From NCBI GenBank assembly GCA_963921195.1, contig OY992536.1, positions 326,447,038 through 326,511,037 of the forward strand: a stretch of DNA of 64,000 bases, written 5' to 3'. The position numbers and the translations under genes are program-made. Below the pieces are notes generated by a model. It ran no database searches. It saw only the letters and a list, made by a program, of their open reading frames with translations, and was not told the DNA's origin. Every line of letters begins with the position of its first letter. Within the stretch, counting starts at the first letter, position 1. This document shows, piece after piece, positions 10,451 to 21,388 of this stretch. This stretch comes from Pegoplata infirma (lineage: Eukaryota; Arthropoda; Insecta; Diptera; Anthomyiidae).

Positions 10451-11431
10451 TTTTTATACCCTCCACTCTAATGATAGAGGGTATAAGTTTGTCATTCCGT
10501 TTGTAACACATCGAAATATTGGTCTAGGATCCCATAAAGTATATATATTCATGATCCTCGTCGATTTTAAGTCGATCTAGCAATGTCCGTCCGTCCGTCT
10601 GTCTGTCCGTAGAAAACACGCTAACTTTTGAAAGACCTTACAGAGGCTACTGAAGTTTGACATATACGTTGGTCATTTACCTGGTCAGGTTTGTATTGCA
10701 ATCCAGCCAAATCGGTCCAGTGGTTCAAAAGTTATGAGCAAAAGAGTAAATTTCGGCAAGGGTGTTTCGCGAATTTACGAGATAAAAAACACGATTTCTT
10801 TCGAAAGACAATAATAAGACTGCTGAAGCTTGACATGTATCTTTACCGTTCCCTAGGTCTGTTTGGTATAAAATTTCAGCTCAATCGGTCCAGTGGTTCA
10901 AAAGTTATAAGCAAAACCCTGAATTTCAGATTAGTCTCATCTTAAATGCCACGTGTTTAACAAGTTTTAAAAGCATTGGTGGTATCTTAACAATGCTTTT
11001 CAAACTTGCTTAATTTTAAAGCAATGCTTTTTAAACTTGTTTAGCTTAAAAAGCATTGGTAACTTAAAAACTACACTCGAAAAATATTTTACACTCAAAA
11101 AAAATATTACACTCAAAAAAAATTTTACACTCAAAAAAAAAAATTTGTTTTTTTTTTTACAAAAATGACAATTTTTTGTGTACGTGCATTCACTAAGAAA
11201 TATTTTTACAGTAAAAAAATATTACACTCGAAAAAAATTTTACACTCAAAAAAAAATTAGGATTTTTTTTTTAATAAATGACAAAAAAAGAGTTTTTTAC
11301 TCAAAATAAAATATTTCTGATCAAAATTGTTAATTTTTCCCGTTTAAAAATGTACTATCCTTTAAAAAATGCATTGTGGAGGGTATTCATAGATTCGGCA
11401 AAGTCGAATTTAACTTTTCTACTTGTTTTTT
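10451..11431 (+). mobile_element. Long mini-me/DINE-1-like element
   Basis: It starts with the hairpin TATACCCTCCACTCTA...TAGAGGGTATA, then GTCATTCCGTTTGTAACAC, a TATATATTC tract, GATTTTAAGTCGATCTAGC and GTCCGTCCGTCTGTCTGTCC. About 120 bp further on, a segment containing CGGTCCAGTGGTTCAAAAGT occurs twice. A minisatellite of TTTTACACTCAAAAAAAA units fills 11060-11260, and the element ends GGCAAAGTCGAATTTAACTT...CTTGTTTTT. DINE-1/mini-me elements are usually treated as non-autonomous Helitron-like; that link is inference. Open frames here are repeat artefacts. Confidence 0.8.
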
Positions 11432-11819
11432 ATTATTTTATTGACAGTTTCGGCTTAAGAAATACAACTGCATCAATAATTTTTACTAAAAATGGAATTG
11501 AAAAAAAAAAAAAAAAATTGAGGAACTAATTTTACAAGTACCCTTGAAGTTTAAAAAAACCTGGCAAAAATTAATAGAAATCCATAAAATAAATAATTAA
11601 TTTAATTTATTTTCTACACAAAAAAAAACAATTTATAATTTTTTTATTAAAAAGATTTCTTTTTTTTTTTTTTGGATGAATTTTTATTTTTGTGTAATGT
11701 GTAAAATTTTTTGTATAATTTTGTGTGTAATTTCCAATTATCTTGTTGGCAACACTGCATTCAGAATATTCAAAAAATTCACGGAAACATTATTTTCAGC
11801 TTCGATTTTGATGTATTAA
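11432..11819. other. AT-rich stretch without gene
   Basis: Long A and T runs at 11500-11520 and 11660-11675. No repeat ends were seen. Confidence 0.4.
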
Positions 11820-12200
11820 ATGCAAAAATGCATGCGAATTTTGTACTCTTACTCAAAACATTAAATCATGATGTTATTCTGATGATTTGGGTGTACTTGC
11901 CAAAGCAAAGTTTTTTTAGAAAAAATAATGTTATATTCATTTGCCATTCCATGCAAAACGAATTAAAATATTGGTCGAGGACCCCATTAAGTTTATATAT
12001 TGTTGATCCATTTCTAAGATCCATTTCTAAAACACCTATATTCTTCGGTCCATCTGTCTGTGGAAAGCAAGGTGCAATCCAAACCCAAATAGCTATAAAG
12101 TTGGTAAATGAGTGTATTACTTAAGTGCAAAAAAGTGTTATACATTTTGGAGAGTTTAAAAGATTCGGCAGGAAAAATGTAACACTCTCACTTATTTTTT
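11820..12200 (+). mobile_element. Diverged mini-me-like fragment
   Basis: Contains TTTGTACTCTTACTCAAAAC (also near 37397), CATTCCATGCAAAACGAATT, CCCATTAAGTTTATATATTG and GGTCCATCTGTCTGTGGAAA. The latter two match the mini-me core at 3335-3415. A 137-residue open frame at 11711-12124 lies across it and is judged spurious. Confidence 0.6.
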
Positions 12201-12227
12201 GTACATTTGTTAAACAAATGGTACATT

Positions 12228-12470
12228 TTTATGTAAAAAGTTTAGACTTGGTGAAAAAGAAGTTTTGGTAAAAAATATTTTTTTTTTTTACACGAAAACC
12301 AAAATTATGAAAAAATTTTGGTGAAAAAATTTCTTGATGAAAAAAAAAGTTTTTTATGAATAAAAAAAAAATTAAAAAAAAAAACAAAAATTTATGAAGA
12401 AAAAGTTTTGAAGAAAAAAAGTTTTGATGAAAAAAAAATTTTGATGAAAAGAAAAAAATATAAATATCGT
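12228..12470. repeat. A-rich minisatellite (GATGAAAAAAAATTTTG)n
   Basis: Irregular units of 15-20 bp built on GATGAAAAAAAA or GAAGAAAAAAAGTTTT. Related arrays occur at 12850-12950, 18320-18430 and 38115-38480. The reverse-strand open frame here is a low-complexity artefact. Confidence 0.75.
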
Positions 12471-12530
12471 TTTTATTTTTTATACTCTCCGACATGTTGA
12501 AAAAATAAAAATCCATGGTCGTGTTTTTTT

Positions 12531-12548
12531 GGGTGGGGGGTGGGTGGG
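12531..12548 (+). other. Potential G-quadruplex
   Basis: GGGTGGGGGGTGGGTGGG has four G-tracts of at least three separated by single T loops, an arrangement known to favour stable parallel quadruplexes. It lies in an otherwise A/T-dominated region. Confidence 0.7.
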
Positions 12549-12689
12549 TGTGGTTTAAAGGGGGGCTATGGGGGTGACTACCCTTTACGATACATTTTTA
12601 CTAATTCATTTATCATGCATTGTGCACTACAATAATACACTTTTAGCATAATTTTAATTTAAATTCAAGTTTTTCAGAGGTTAGTTTAG

Positions 12690-12845
12690 TTCTTCAAAGG
12701 AAACTTTTTCCCCCCTGATCCGATTTTGCCGGTTTACGAACTTAATTTGCCTATGACTATAAATATATTGTTGCCAAATTTCAGATACCAAACGGAAATA
12801 CAAAGTGAGTATATCCCCCATACTGTGTTTGGGGGGTATAAAAAC
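12690..12845 (-). mobile_element. mini-me-like fragment
   Basis: The complement of TTTGGGGGGTATAAAA at the right edge corresponds to the mini-me start. TGCCAAATTTCAGATACCAA fits the region where host fragments describe the same family. Highly diverged. Confidence 0.4.
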
Positions 12846-13030
12846 AATTTGATGTAATAAAAAATTTGATGAAAATAAAAAATTGATGAAAAAAAAACTG
12901 ATGGAAAAATTTTGAAGAAAAAATTTATGAAAGAAAAAAACATTTCTTGAAAAATAATTATGTTACGTTTTAATCACCAGCTGGTGAAAATCGATTTTAT
13001 TCACCAGCAGGTGAATAATTATTAGTGTCC
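12846..13030. repeat. A-rich minisatellite followed by CACCAGCTGGTG hairpin module
   Basis: GATGAAAA units run to about 12950. They are followed by ATAATTATGTTACGTTTTAA, CACCAGCTGGTG, then TTCACCAGCAGGTGAATAAT. The same order, minisatellite then ATTATGTTACGTTT then CACCAGCTGG, recurs at 38115-38545, so the two parts form one repeat. Confidence 0.75.
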
Positions 13031-13116
13031 GACCGAACAGTTCGGCCAAAAAACGGTATTGGCCAAAAATTAATATTTGCAAGCATTTTTGACAGCTTTT
13101 TCTGATGGCCGTTTGT

Positions 13117-13305
13117 TTAGGCGATAGAAGACTATTCTGATTTTCAAATTTAATGGCGAGGACGAAGTTAAGCACCAATTTAGATGTTCGGTAACCGAAC
13201 GTTCGGCAAAATTGAAAAAAGTTCGGTTACCGAACTTAGAAATTGTGGCTTAACTTCGTACTCGTTCTTAAATTTTACACTCAGAATCGTCTTCCATCGC
13301 CTCAA
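13117..13305. repeat. Foldback repeat with GTTCGGTTACCGAAC palindromes
   Basis: The left arm (GGCGATAGAAGACTATTCTG...ACGAAGTTAAG) pairs with the right arm (CTTAACTTCGT...CATCGCC) around a centre near 13210. Each arm ends in the palindrome GTTCGGTAACCGAAC. Further GTTCGG words lie at 13035 and 13200. No target duplication was resolved. Confidence 0.75.
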
Positions 13306-13379
13306 CAATTCTACCCCATATAAAAAAAGTTGTTTTGTTAATTTGCTTACATTTAACGCGAGGAAAAGCGACTCCAGCC

Positions 13380-14107
13380 CATTGGCGTAGGAAGCCAACA
13401 TTTCTTTGGGGGGCTAAAGCCCCCCTAGATTTTTTTAATTTTTTGGTATTTTTTTTTGTAATAGAAAAACCCAGACCTATTCCTGAAGCGTTCTCTTTAA
13501 CATGGGTCTAGGTCTCCTAGAAACGAATGCCCCCCGAAAGCGGTTAAAACTTCATATTTTTTTTTTAAATTTTGATTCTACAGAAATTCGGAAATTTAGA
13601 ACTCCTAGATATGTATTGAGAATGAAAGATTTTTAATGTTTTTCCTATAGTAAAATCATTAGATTACTATGATTTTTTTCAAGAAAAAGTTCTGATGATT
13701 GCAAAAGTTGATGATTATTAGTCAAAATTCTCAGATTCTTTCTTTCAATAACGTTTGTCTATAAAAAAAACCCCTTAGAATTTAGAAACTTTTTTAAATC
13801 AAAGAAGTTTAAATGATTTCCTGAATGTAAAACCCTAAGATTCGGTAAAGTTTTTATTACTGAAAAAAACATCAGATTCATATAAAAACTTTTTTCAATA
13901 ATTCAGACTATTTTTCAATGGGAAAACTATTAGATCTTATATAATAATCATTACGAGTTCTTACTTAAGACTCATTGAATAATCAAGACTCATTTCATAT
14001 TATTATTCATTGTTGCAAAAATTAATGAAATCATTAAATTATAAAAAAAAAAGTTGTATTTGATTAAAATTCTGGGGGGGGGGGGGGCAGTGCTATCTAC
14101 GCCAATG
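13380..14107. mobile_element. hAT MITE, 728 bp, with 8-bp target duplication CTCCAGCC
   Basis: The ends are CATTGGCGTAGGAAGCC and the complement CATTGGCGTAGATAGC, like the common hAT terminus CAGTGGCGTAG. CTCCAGCC is present exactly before (13372-13379) and after (14108-14115) the element; an 8-bp duplication is the hallmark of hAT. The right end carries a run of 14 G. The interior contains repeated AGATTC/CTTAGAATTT-like stretches and no transposase. Confidence 0.9.
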
Positions 14108-14205
14108 CTCCAGCCCAAAAATTACCTGTCAAGTTGTTAATTTAATTTTTTTTTACATTTTAGACATTCTTACTTGTTTATATTTTTTTTGTTAAACAAA
14201 TTAAA

Positions 14206-14868
14206 CATTATATTTTGAGGATGTTTATTCTGGCTCGAGGTCATTATTTTCTTTACTAATTAAAACCATGATATTCTCATAGCATAATTTTCAAGAAAAT
14301 TATTTTTTGTTTTAAATTTATTTATGTTGGTCATTTTTGCAAGACTTAATCGACACGTGTTTCGGAATTTGTCAAGATTCCATTGTCAAGATTATTTAGC
14401 AAAAATAGAAACGATTTACTACAAAGTAGCAAACGAGTCTAATGACAAATCGTTTGTGCACAAACTAGCATATTAATACATATTCGCCTCTATTCGCAAT
14501 GAGAATTAGAGAGACGAAGAAATTCTACCATACTAATAAGGCAAGGATTGTCAATAACCAACAAAAATATTTAAAACAATTTTACATACGATAGTCCATT
14601 GTACTAATGACAAAAACGATTTGTCATTAGACTCGTTTGCTACTTTGTAGTAAATCGTTTCTATTTTTGCTAAATAATCTTGACAATGGAATCTTGACAA
14701 ATTCCGAAACACGTGTCGATTAAGTCTTGCAAAAATGACCAACATAAATAAATTTAAAACAAAAAAAAATAATTTTCTTGAAAATTATGCTATGAGAATA
14801 TCATGGTTTTAATTAGTAAAGAAAACAATGACCTCGAGCCAGAATAAACATCCTCAAAATATAATATT
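14206..14868. repeat. Inverted pair of CTCGAGG-family repeats
   Basis: The forward copy runs from GAGGATGTTTATTCTGGCTC (14217) to about 14606. A reverse partial copy runs from about 14618 to 14935. Shared landmarks are GGCTCGAGGTCATTATTTTC, CGACACGTGTTTCGGAATTT and ACTACAAAGTAGCAAACGAG. The pair could fold into a hairpin with about 250-bp arms and 160 bp between them. Confidence 0.85.
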
Positions 14869-15001
14869 TTAAAGGTCGAATAAAACAATTTTTATTTTTT
14901 AATAAAAATTAATCAGAATTTGAACATAATGGTTGGCACGCCATGTGATGAATAACCCTAATATGGAGTTTTTTCTCACAACAACCACACAAATAACATA
15001 T

Positions 15002-15465
15002 TGTTGTAGTCCAATGGACTATCGTATGTAAAATTGTTTTAAATATTTTTGTTGGTTATTGACAATCGTTGCCTTATTAGTATGGTACAATTTCTTCGTC
15101 TTTCTAATTCTCATTGCGAATAAAGGCGAATATGTATTAATATGCTAGTTTGTGCACAAACGATTTGTCATTAGACTCGTTTGCTACTTTGTAGTAAATC
15201 GTTTCTATTTTTGCTAAATAATCTTGACAATGGAATCTTGACAAATTCCAAAACACGTGTCGATTAAGTCTTGCAAAAATGACCAACATAAATAAATTTA
15301 AAACAAAAAATATTTTTTTGAAAATTATGCTATGAGAATATCATGGTTTTAATTAGTAAAGAAAATAATGACCTCGAGCCAGAGTAAACATCCTCAAAAT
15401 ATAATATTTTAAAGGTCGAATAAAACAATTTTTATTTTTTAATAAAAATTAATCAGAATTCAAAT
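15002..15465 (-). repeat. Third, complete copy of the CTCGAGG-family unit
   Basis: This is the inverse of 14206-14606 along its full length, including CCAATGGACTATCGTATGT and GTGCACAAACGATTTGTC. With 14206-14868 it makes three copies in 1.3 kb, ordered forward, reverse partial, reverse full. Confidence 0.85.
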
Positions 15466-15469
15466 TAAA

Positions 15470-16187
15470 CATTTTTATGTCAGAAGAAGTTCAAAATCCT
15501 ACACAACTCGTGGATGAGAAAAATTTATTTTTTCTTCAACTTTTATAAGTTTTCCGGAAAATTAAGGTGAAATATCCATCGAATTTGCATTCATAGCAAA
15601 AATACCATAAATATAGTGAAAAACCGAACTTTTCAACCCTCATATCAAGATATGTTATAGAAGAAACAATTTATTCCAGAGGTTAAACATTTATTTTAAA
15701 GATAATATGTAAATAGGACTTTCGGACTATATATCAGTTTTTTTTTAAAAAATCGTGAATTTGCGCTGTAATAACATCTCGAATATGGCGAAAAACATTT
15801 TTTTTTTTAACTTTAAGCTAAGATACCTCGAAAACCTGACATGACGTAGAAATTCTGAGTACAGATTCGGATTCAGCACAACTTAGTTTACTCTAGTCTC
15901 AGGATTTCGACTTTTTTCAGCATGTGTTATTATTTGAGTGCTTTGGCAGCGTGCTGGTTCCTACATATTTAACATACTTTTCAATCAAAACATGATTATT
16001 TTGGATAAGTTATAGAACTAGGTCTGACATCTCTATCTTAAACAAAGCGGTCAGAGAACTTAGTGAATCACTTGAAGCTACACAGAAAAAATAAATAAAA
16101 AATTTAGTAAATTTTTGAAAATAAAAAAATCCCTCAAAAAATATTGACCAATTCTTTTCTTTAAATTTATTTTCTGTGTTCTTCCAG
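15470..16187. other. Stretch without recognisable gene
   Basis: No termini, tandem units or coding features. It may be an old unique or decayed repeat segment. Confidence 0.4.
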
Positions 16188-17160
16188 ATTTTTTATACCC
16201 TCCACTCTAGTGATAGAGGGTATATATAAGTTTGTCATTCCGTTTGTAACACCTCGGAATATTGGTCTAGGACCCCATAAAGTATATATATTTATGATCC
16301 TCGATCGATTTTAAGTCGATCTAGCGATGTCCGTCCGTCCGTCCGTCCGTCTGTCTGTCTGTCTGTCCGTAGAAAACACGCTAACTTTTGAAAGACTTTA
16401 CAGAGGCTACTGAAGTTTGGCATATATGTTTGTCATTTATCTGGTCAGGTTGGTATTGCAATCCAGCCAAATCGGTCCAGTGGTTCAAAAGTTATGAGCA
16501 AAAGAGCAAATTTCGGCAAGGGTATTTCGCGAATTTACGAGATAAAAAACACGATAACTTTCGAAAGACAATAATGAGACTACTGAAGCTTGGCACGTAT
16601 CTTTGCCGTTCCCCGGGTCTGTTTGTTTTTAAATTTCAGCTCAATCGGTCAAGTGGTTCAAAAGTTATAAGCAAAACCCTGAATTTCAGATTAGATTCAT
16701 CTAAAATGCCACGTGTTGTAACAAGTTTTAAAAGCATTGGTGGTAACTAAACAATGCTTTTCAAACTTGTTTAATTTTAAAGCAATGCTTTTTAAACTTG
16801 TTTAGTTTTAAGAGCATTGGTAACTTAAAAATTACACTCAAATAACATTTTACACTCAAAAAAAATTTTACACTCAAAAAAATTTTACACTCAAAAAAAA
16901 TTTACACAAAAAAAATTTAGTTTTTTTTTTTACAAAAATGACAATATTTTGTGTACATACGTACGTGCATTCACTCAGAAATATTTTTACAGTAAAAAAA
17001 ACATTACACTCGAAAAAAATTTTACACTCAAAAAAAAAATTAGTAATTTTTCTTTTTTTAAAAAAAAAATGACAAAAAAAGAGCTTTTTACTCAAAATAA
17101 AATATTTCTAATCAAAATTGTTAAGTTTTTCACGCTAAATAATGTACTACCCTTTAAAGA
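16188..17160 (+). mobile_element. mini-me/DINE-1-like element, 3' truncated
   Basis: Collinear with 10451-11370: hairpin TATACCCTCCACTCTAGTG, TATATATTTATG, an expanded GTCC/GTCT array at 16329-16370, the duplicated CGGTCCAGTGGTTCAAAAGT segment, the AAGCATTGG inverted motif and a TTTTACACTCAAAA minisatellite. It stops at ATGCATTTATT, before the terminal CAAAGTCGAATTTAACTT present in the 10-kb copy. Confidence 0.8.
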
Positions 17161-17424
17161 AAATGCATTTATTAAATTCGTTTTCTATAGTTTTAATAAT
17201 AATATTTTTTTGTTATTTAAAACTATTCATTGCTGAATTTTTTTAAACCAAAATATAAAAAGGGAAAATCATACTTTTAACTATAATTAATTTCGTATTG
17301 CAGTACATTTTTTATTTATAAAATAAAATAGCGTTAAATATTTTATGGTCGTTTAAAATCAATATTATGGTATACAAAAATTTTAATATTATAATTGTTA
17401 TTGTTCTTTTGTATTTTAATATAA
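17161..17424. other. AT-rich spacer
   Basis: No feature supported. The reverse-strand frame at 17312-17569 extends from here into the palindrome and has no recognisable domain. Confidence 0.35.
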
Positions 17425-19536
17425 CACTGTGCAACAAATTTTGGGTCATCGCATTGAGCCTCAATGCCTTCAACACCGTATGAAAGTAGACTATCAAGTG
17501 GACAAAATCACCAAAGGGTTTTGCAAAGTCAGTTCGGATTTCTTTTTTATAGCCCACTGAAGTTTTCATATTTTTGACAAAGGCGTTTGGAAAACGTCAA
17601 AAATACTATAATAAAAACACATCTGAGCTTCAAAATATGATTTAATGTCTTCAGTGAAATTTTATGGGGATTCTTTTCTTAGAACATTTTAACCCTCTAA
17701 CTGCCATTTTAAGGGGTCATTTTAGTCCTTTTTCAAAAACTAAACACAGAAGTCTAATAAAACGTCCATTTAGAGGGTTAAAATGTTCTACAAATATTTT
17801 CCTCATAAAATTTCACTAGGGGTTGTCAAATGCTCGAAGTTTTTGCGACATGCGCAAAGTGCTTAAAAAGGGTCAAGTATAAATAATCAATGTTTGTTAT
17901 TTTTTTTTACCAAAGCAGTGTTAAAAAATATCGACAAAAAACAATGCAAATATACTTTTGAGCTTAAAATGATGTTCTGATGTGTTTTATAAAATTTTAT
18001 GATGATTCTTTTCTTCGACCAAATTAACCCTCTAGCTCCCGTTTTAAGGGGTAAATTTTGTCCTTTTTTAAACGAAATACAAAAAAGTCTATAAAAAAAG
18101 GCAGTTAGAGGGTTAAAATGTGTAACAAATATTTTCTGCATCAAATTTTACTAGGGCACATCTAAGACAGAAAGTTCGTCCAGCATATAGAAAATGCTTA
18201 AAAATTTTAAAGTATTAAAAAAAAATTTTTATATTTTTTTTTTTTTGGCCCGAAATATAAAAAAAAAACAAGTAACAAAGTTAAATTCGACTTTGTCGAA
18301 TGTATTATTACCCTCCACGATGAAAAAAAGTTTATTTGCAAAAAAAAACAAAAATTAAAAAAAAAAAAATCCGCGAAAATAATTTGTTGGTAAAAAAAAA
18401 AATTTGACGAAAATGTTTTTTTTTTTTGTAAAAAATATGTTTGTACTTGTTTAAATACCATTCGGTGATCAATTCTGTTCACATGTGTCAACCAGCAGCC
18501 GAATTAAAGCATTTTCTGTTTTTAGGTTATGTTGAATGTACCACAATTTTCGAGGTGTTCTTACATTTTCGTTCATAACTTTTGAACCGCTTTCGCTCAA
18601 ATGCAATACCAAACTGCTTATGGCAACAACAAGTAAATATGCTAAGTCCTAGTTATATCTTTTAATACTTTGGCCGTGATCACCAAAGTCGAATTTAACT
18701 TTGTTGCTTGTTTTTTTTATATTTTGGCCCAAAAAAATTATAAAAAAAAATTTTAATACTTTAAAATTTTTAAGCATTTTCTATATGCCGGACGAACTTT
18801 CTGTCTTAGACGTGCCCTAGTAAAATTTGATGCAGAAAATATTTGTAAAACATTTTAACCCTCTAACTGCCTTTTTTTATAGACTTTTTTGTATTTCTTT
18901 TAAAAAAAGAACAAAAATGACCCCTTAAAACGGGAGCTAGAGGGTTAATTTGGTCAAAGAAAAGAATCATCATAAAATTTTATAAAACACATCAGAACAT
19001 CATTTTAAGCTCAAAAGTACATTTGCACTGTTTTTTGTCGGTATTTTTTAACACTGCTTTGGTAAAAAAATATAACAAACATTGATTATTTATACTTGAC
19101 CCTTTTTAAGCACTTTTCGCATGTCGCACAAACTTTGAGTATTTGACAACCCCTAGTGAAATTTTATGAGGAAAATATTAGTAGAACATTTTAACCCTCT
19201 AAATGGACGTTTTATTATACTTCTGTGTTTAGTTTTTGAAAAAGGACTAAAATGACCCCTTAAAATGACAGTTAGAGGGTTAAAATGTTCTAAGAAAAGA
19301 ATCCCCATAAAATTTCACTGAAGATATTAAATCATATTTTGAAGCTCAGATGTGTTTTTATTATAGTATTTTTGACGTTTTCCAAACGCCTTTGTCAAAA
19401 ATATGAAAACTTCAGTGGGCTATAAAAAAGAAATCCGAACTGACTTTGCAAAACCCTTTGGTGAATTTGTCCATTTGATGGTCTACTTTCATATGGCGTT
19501 GAAACCATTGGGGCTCATTTTTCTTGTTGCACAGTG
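17425..19536. mobile_element. 2.1-kb palindromic element with CACTGTGCAACAA ends
   Basis: The left end CACTGTGCAACAA and the right end TTGTTGCACAGTG are inverse, and pairing continues for about 830 bp per arm. Each arm contains two diverged direct units built around AACCCTCTAACTGCC...AGAGGGTTAAAATG. Flanks TAATATAA and TAATCTAT agree at six of eight positions, compatible with a decayed 8-bp hAT-type duplication, but this is weak. No transposase is visible. The centre is occupied by another element (18267-18712). Confidence 0.75.
18267..18712. mobile_element. Mini-me-related element at the palindrome centre
   Basis: The ends are AACAAGTAACAAAGTTAAAT and the inverse ATTTAACTTTGTTGCTTGTT, an inverted pair of about 31 bp. 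The interior holds GATGAAAAAAAG and TACCCTCCACG words and the phrase TTCATAACTTTTGAACCGC shared with 26690-26710. It belongs with the DINE-1-like copy at 26367-27019, whose minus-strand end reads AAGTTAAATTCGGCCTTGCC. Confidence 0.7.
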
Positions 19537-20749
19537 TAATCTATTACAGCGATCTTTGGTTGTTTTGTTATAATTGACATTATTGTGTTTTTTAATTTAT
19601 TAGATAAAGTAACAGCGATTACTACAATATCATGAGAAAAATCGATAAATAAATTCGTGTTTTATTCATTGTTGTTCATATGAATGCCTTACAGAATGTT
19701 TACATTAGAGTGGCACTTTAAATTTAAAATTTCGATTTTTATACCCGTTGCATCTAACAATAATATGGTTAACATTTTAAGACAATCGGAGAACTTATAA
19801 AGGTTAAAGGCCATGTTTTAAGAATTCGTAGAGTTTTATTGAGAATTCTTAAAATTAGTAGAAACAAATGTTTTTTCCAATTTTTTTATAAACTCATAAC
19901 CACCGCTGATATACTGCTGACTACCCCTTTGTGAAATTGGTGTCATTTTCATACAATTTTTTCAAATGCCCCCAATGACAAGTCAGCAGTAGGTCAGCAG
20001 TGCCCACCAGCAATTACTTTAGACAACCGCTCACCAACTGCTGAGTTATTCTTTAGAAAATTTCTCATGTCGAACTGCAACTCAGAGAGTTTTTGACCTT
20101 GACCTATATTGTTCAGATGTGAAAACTTCTTACCCTTGTGCAAGTTTGACCTCGATCCGAACACTTTTTTTTTTTTCAAAAGTGCATTCTCTTAAGATGG
20201 AATTCCCCACATATTTTCATACATATATGTATGTTTCCATTCCTAATATAGACTTTTATGCATATTTATGTACAAATAAAAATGTTTAAAATTCAAAATA
20301 AAATAATATTTTCAATAGTTATAAAATCAAATATTTTATTTTCAAAAACCAGTTTGTTGTTAACAATAACTTTTTCTAAACAAACAACATTTATTGTTTT
20401 TTTGTTTATTTTTTTATTTATTTTTAATACAAACTAGTCTCTGTTTTTGTGCATATAATCAATTTGTATCTTGAGTTGTTGACTTTTATTTAAATAAATT
20501 AAAAGAAGCTTTAGCCATGCATAAAGCGTGCCAAATTGAGCCGAACAAAAAAATGTTAGATATTTCTTAGTTACTTGAAAATTTATGCACGATTAAGAAT
20601 TTTTTGTTAATCGTTGTTATAAGTGTTGAATAAATGTTGGCCAAATTCTTGTGGACACAATAATTACATTTACAATTTTGAAAAAAAAAAACTGAAAATT
20701 TGTTGAAAATATTTTTTTGTGAATTTTTTTTTTTTGGCGAAAAAAAAAA
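19537..20749. other. Stretch without recognisable gene
   Basis: Contains repeated GCTGACTACC/GTCAGCAGT words near 19915-20010 and poly-T/A tracts. No coding feature or repeat termini could be established. The short reverse frame at 19994-20179 has no recognisable domain. Confidence 0.35.
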
Positions 20750-20900
20750 TATTGTGAAAAGTTCGTGTATTTGCTTAAATATTAATCTGTATCAAATTTT
20801 GTTCGCATGTGCCGTTCAGTTGCCAAGTTAATTTTGTATTTACAGGTAGAATGAACCGCTTAACCTATGAAGCTCAAATGCAATAGTTAAAAAAATCTAA
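20750..20900. mobile_element. mini-me-associated fragment
   Basis: Resembles 18435-18600 and 26560-26740 (tgcttaaatatt...gttcgcatgtgcc...gccaagtt...tttacaggt...gaaccgct...ctcaaatgcaata). Both edges are lost. Confidence 0.5.
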
Positions 20901-20965
20901 TTTGAAAAAGAAATTTGTAAAAACAAACTTCGTAAAAACTATTTTTAACGAAAAAAATGTTTGTA

Positions 20966-21240
20966 CACTCATAAAAATTTGTTAGTATTCCTTACAAAAA
21001 AGTCTGTTACCATTACTAATGAAGTTTTCAATTTCTGCCCGATAACTTTTTCAGTTACCATTACAAACTTTGGTTTTCAAAAATGAATAAACTTTAAATA
21101 ACTCGTAAAAATAAGTAATACAGTATTTTTCTGTACAATTTTTGTAAAATTGATTTCAAAACGCGTTTGAAAATATTATTAACTTTTCTTGTAAAAAAAT
21201 TGTAAATTGTGTATTTATAATTTTTGGTAATTTTTTTGTG
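20966..21240. mobile_element. Probable TA-type MITE with TTACCATTAC motif
   Basis: The left tip is CACTCATAAAAATTTG, preceded by TA (20964-20965); the right tip is AATTTTTTTGTG, followed by TC rather than TA. The interior has GTTACCATTACTAATG, GTTACCATTACAAAC and AATAAGTAATAC. It fits the motif-filled MITE class but is more decayed. Confidence 0.45.
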
Positions 21241-21388
21241 TCCAATTTTAAAAATGATGCAGGATGCCACCTTAGTTTGACTATATAAACTACCGGTTAA
21301 CAAAAAAGAAAATAAGAATTACTGCTGTCATTTTCTTAAAACCAAAACGATTTTTATCTTCGATTTGTAACTTTGTAACGTTGTCGGG

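Noticed and set aside
10691..10945. 84-residue frame, and a longer version at 16388-16750
   Set aside because: Both lie in the body of mini-me/DINE-1-like elements, which are non-coding. Similar wording only reflects homologous DNA.
11711..12124. 137-residue open frame on the plus strand
   Set aside because: It overlaps a mini-me fragment whose phrases recur at 3300, 30455 and 37397; no domain is visible and composition is typical of AT-rich noise.
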